From positions 1 through 7,828 of the forward strand of contig JAUVIT010000063.1 in assembly GCA_030592605.1 (NCBI GenBank): a DNA stretch of 7,828 nt, written 5' to 3'. Positions 6,162 to 7,828 of the stretch are shown here, one piece after another (position 1 is the first letter of the stretch; each line of letters opens with the position of its first letter). The stretch is from Bacteroidota bacterium. GTDB lineage: Bacteria > Bacteroidota > Bacteroidia > Bacteroidales > GCA-2748055. Both the position numbers and the translations under genes were made by a program. The notes beneath the pieces were generated by a model. It saw nothing but the letters and a program-made list of their open reading frames with translations, did no database searches and had not been told where the DNA came from.

Positions 6162-7828
6162 CTCCTGTTAGTTCCCATGGGAAGTTTCTCCTGTGGCCAC
6201 TCCTTCCTGAAATCTAACCAGTATTTCCCAATGGTACGCTTGATATCCTTTCGGAGAACCAGCAGCCCAAACAGGTTGGGAATGGTCATAATGGCAATGG
6301 TAATATAGGAGAGGTTCCAGACAATGGTTGTATCGGTGAATGATGCCAGGAAGAAGCCCACCACGTAGATCATCCTGTAAACAATCACATACTTGGTACC
6401 AAATAGATAAGTCACTGCTCTTCCTCCGTAATAGGACCACGAGATAGCAGTGGAAAAGGCAAATAGCAGTAAGCCGATGGAGACAATATATTGTCCCCAG
6501 TCGCCCATCCAGCTACGTTTAAATGCTTCGGTGGTCAGTGCCGCACTATGAATCAGGGAGCGGCCCGAAAAATAGACAGGCTCATTATCTTCGGCCAGTT
6601 CACTGAACTTTACCACTCCTTCGCTTACAGGAATGGGACCGGTGTATTTCTCTTTTCCCCGGGTTACCACCACATTCTCGGCAAAGGACTCTGCGTGAAT
6701 GATGGTAATTCCATCGGTAATCACAGTTCCCTCTTCTACCTGTAGTGAACCTGTAAACAGAGCCAGTGTGGTATCATTACTGAAAACCCTTGCCATTAAT
6801 ACACGATCATTTTCATCCTCCTCCAGATAGCTTCCTTCCACAATCTGCAGATCGGCCTGTTGAAAGCGATTGTCAATTTTCTCGTTCCATACTCCCGACG
6901 AAAGAAGTACCAGGCCTGTAATGGTACAGATGATAATGGTGTCGATAAAAGGTTCCAGGATGGCCACCATGCCTTCCGAAACAGGTTCCTGGGCCTTGGC
7001 TGCACTGTGTGCAATCGGAGCTGAACCCTGACCGGCCTCGTTGGAGAAGAGTCCCCTGTTAACCCCCTTGTTGAAGGTGAAAGCAAATCCTGCCCCCAGG
7101 AATCCGCCTACTGCTGCACTCCCGGTGAAGGCATCAGTAAAAATGGAACCAAGGGATGGAAGAATATTCTGATAATTTGTAGCAATCACCAGGATTGCTC
7201 CCACCACGTAAATCAATGCCATCATAGGAACCAATGTAGAGGTTACCTTGGCAATCCGCTTTATTCCTCCGATGATTACCAGTCCCAGCAACACAGCCAG
7301 CACACCCCCTGTCAGCGTATGATTGATCCCGAAAGAGGTAAACATGGATTCAGAGATGCTGTTGATCTGCGGCAGGCTGCCGGTTCCAAAAGAGGAGAGG
7401 ATGGTAGCAAATGCGAAAAAGGCTCCCAGCACCGCTCCGGTTTTAATGATTTTTCCCTTCCGGGTGGTGATGTTCATCCGTTTTTTCATGTAATACATGG
7501 GTCCACCCGAGATGGAACCATCCGGAAGTATATCCCTGTATTTGTGCGAAATGGTCACCTCCACAAATTTCGTGGTCATACCCAGAATCGCGGTAACAAG
7601 CATCCAGAAGAGGGCGGCAGGACCGCCCATGTGAATGGCCAGGGCCACTCCAGCAATATTTCCTGTTCCTACTGTACCAGACAGAGCCGTGGTTAAGGCC
7701 TGAAAATGAGAGGTATCCCCAATATCATCTGCACGGTCAAATTTTCCTTTTACAATCCTGATGGCGTGACCGAAATACCTGATCTGTGGCAGACCCAGGT
7801 AGAGGGTAAAAAAGACACCTGTTCCAAG
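6158..7828 (-). CDS. Sodium:alanine symporter (AGCS family), N terminus cut by window edge
   Basis: The frame is open from the window end through 556 residues to a TAA at 6160-6158; a few tens of N-terminal residues are missing. AGCS proteins are inner-membrane carriers that take up alanine or glycine with sodium. Numbering from 7828, visible family signatures are [12 protein letters not shown] (51-62), SGGPMYYM (about 107-114) and [17 protein letters not shown] (258-274), all intact. Hydrophobic segments lie near 48-92, 130-153, 173-189, 199-216, 239-253, 292-314, 447-468 and 480-526, consistent with an LeuT-like fold. Residues about 315-426 (bases 6551-6886) form a hydrophilic, probably beta-rich insert between two membrane segments, where standard members have only a short loop. 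The C-terminal tail is charged and short. A GTG at 7648 is an internal valine in a conserved helix, not a start. The gene converges on rlmD, sharing TTAA as both stops. The exact substrate is inferred from the family. Confidence 0.92.
   Translation of the reverse strand, partial: LGTGVFFTLYLGLPQIRYFGHAIRIVKGKFDRADDIGDTSHFQALTTALSGTVGTGNIAGVALAIHMGGPAALFWMLVTAILGMTTKFVEVTISHKYRDILPDGSISGGPMYYMKKRMNITTRKGKIIKTGAVLGAFFAFATILSSFGTGSLPQINSISESMFTSFGINHTLTGGVLAVLLGLVIIGGIKRIAKVTSTLVPMMALIYVVGAILVIATNYQNILPSLGSIFTDAFTGSAAVGGFLGAGFAFTFNKGVNRGLFSNEAGQGSAPIAHSAAKAQEPVSEGMVAILEPFIDTIIICTITGLVLLSSGVWNEKIDNRFQQADLQIVEGSYLEEDENDRVLMARVFSNDTTLALFTGSLQVEEGTVITDGITIIHAESFAENVVVTRGKEKYTGPIPVSEGVVKFSELAEDNEPVYFSGRSLIHSAALTTEAFKRSWMGDWGQYIVSIGLLLFAFSTAISWSYYGGRAVTYLFGTKYVIVYRMIYVVGFFLASFTDTTIVWNLSYITIAIMTIPNLFGLLVLRKDIKRTIGKYWLDFRKEWPQEKLPMGTNRS

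Noticed and set aside
6172..6183. Perfect 12-base palindrome TTCCCATGGGAA just past the rlmD stop
   Set aside because: It has no room for a loop, no T-run follows, and it lies in symporter codons; not convincing as a terminator or operator.
7646..7648. GTG at 7648 as the start of the symporter
   Set aside because: The frame continues upstream with [18 protein letters not shown] and [10 protein letters not shown], which are conserved AGCS sequence. The gene extends beyond the window.
7319..7696. A 125-codon plus-strand frame opposite the symporter
   Set aside because: It lies antisense to conserved AGCS membrane segments, is rich in Gly, His and Arg as expected of an antisense frame, and has no family resemblance.

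Overview
The window looks like a piece of a Bacteroidota chromosome, probably Bacteroidales or Marinilabiliales-like, although the order is a guess. Three things point there. Start codons lack convincing Shine-Dalgarno sequences. Three intergenic regions carry octamers matching the Bacteroidetes -7 promoter element TAnnTTTG. The gene content fits as well: a GWxTD-domain lipoprotein, an ABC-F protein with a C-terminal coiled coil, and an alanine/sodium symporter with an extra soluble insert. There are no signs of mobile elements, CRISPR arrays, tRNA or rRNA genes. Coding density is very high.

Layout. Bases 1-88 are an AT-rich promoter/operator region for a small Lrp/AsnC-type regulator (89-553, +). 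It converges with rlmB, with 12 bases between the two stop codons. On the minus strand, an apparent three-gene operon reads leftward from about 4640: an ABC-F ATPase (2622-4631), a GWxTD-domain lipoprotein (1306-2607) and the 23S rRNA 2'-O-methyltransferase rlmB (566-1306). The gaps are 14 bases and then a 1-base stop/start overlap. A 126-base divergent intergenic region (4632-4757) separates the operon from rlmD (4758-6161, +), a 23S rRNA uracil-C5 methyltransferase with its iron-sulfur cysteines and catalytic cysteine intact. rlmD meets an AGCS-family sodium:amino-acid symporter tail to tail (6158-7828, -). Their stop codons share the palindrome TTAA. The symporter is cut off at its N terminus by the window edge.

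How the genes relate. Three of the six genes act on the ribosome: rlmB, rlmD and the ABC-F factor. The centre of the window is therefore a ribosome-maturation/translation neighbourhood arranged around one divergent promoter region. The GWxTD lipoprotein is an envelope protein of unknown role locked into that operon by apparent translational coupling. The Lrp-like regulator and the symporter both fit amino-acid physiology, but nothing in the sequence ties one to the other.

Most of the window is ordinary housekeeping content, and I do not see an undescribed multi-gene system. The points most worth a second look are three evenly spaced dyads in front of the lrp-like gene, the roughly 110-residue insert in the symporter, the coupling of an uncharacterised lipoprotein to rlmB, and the very short apparent 5' leaders.
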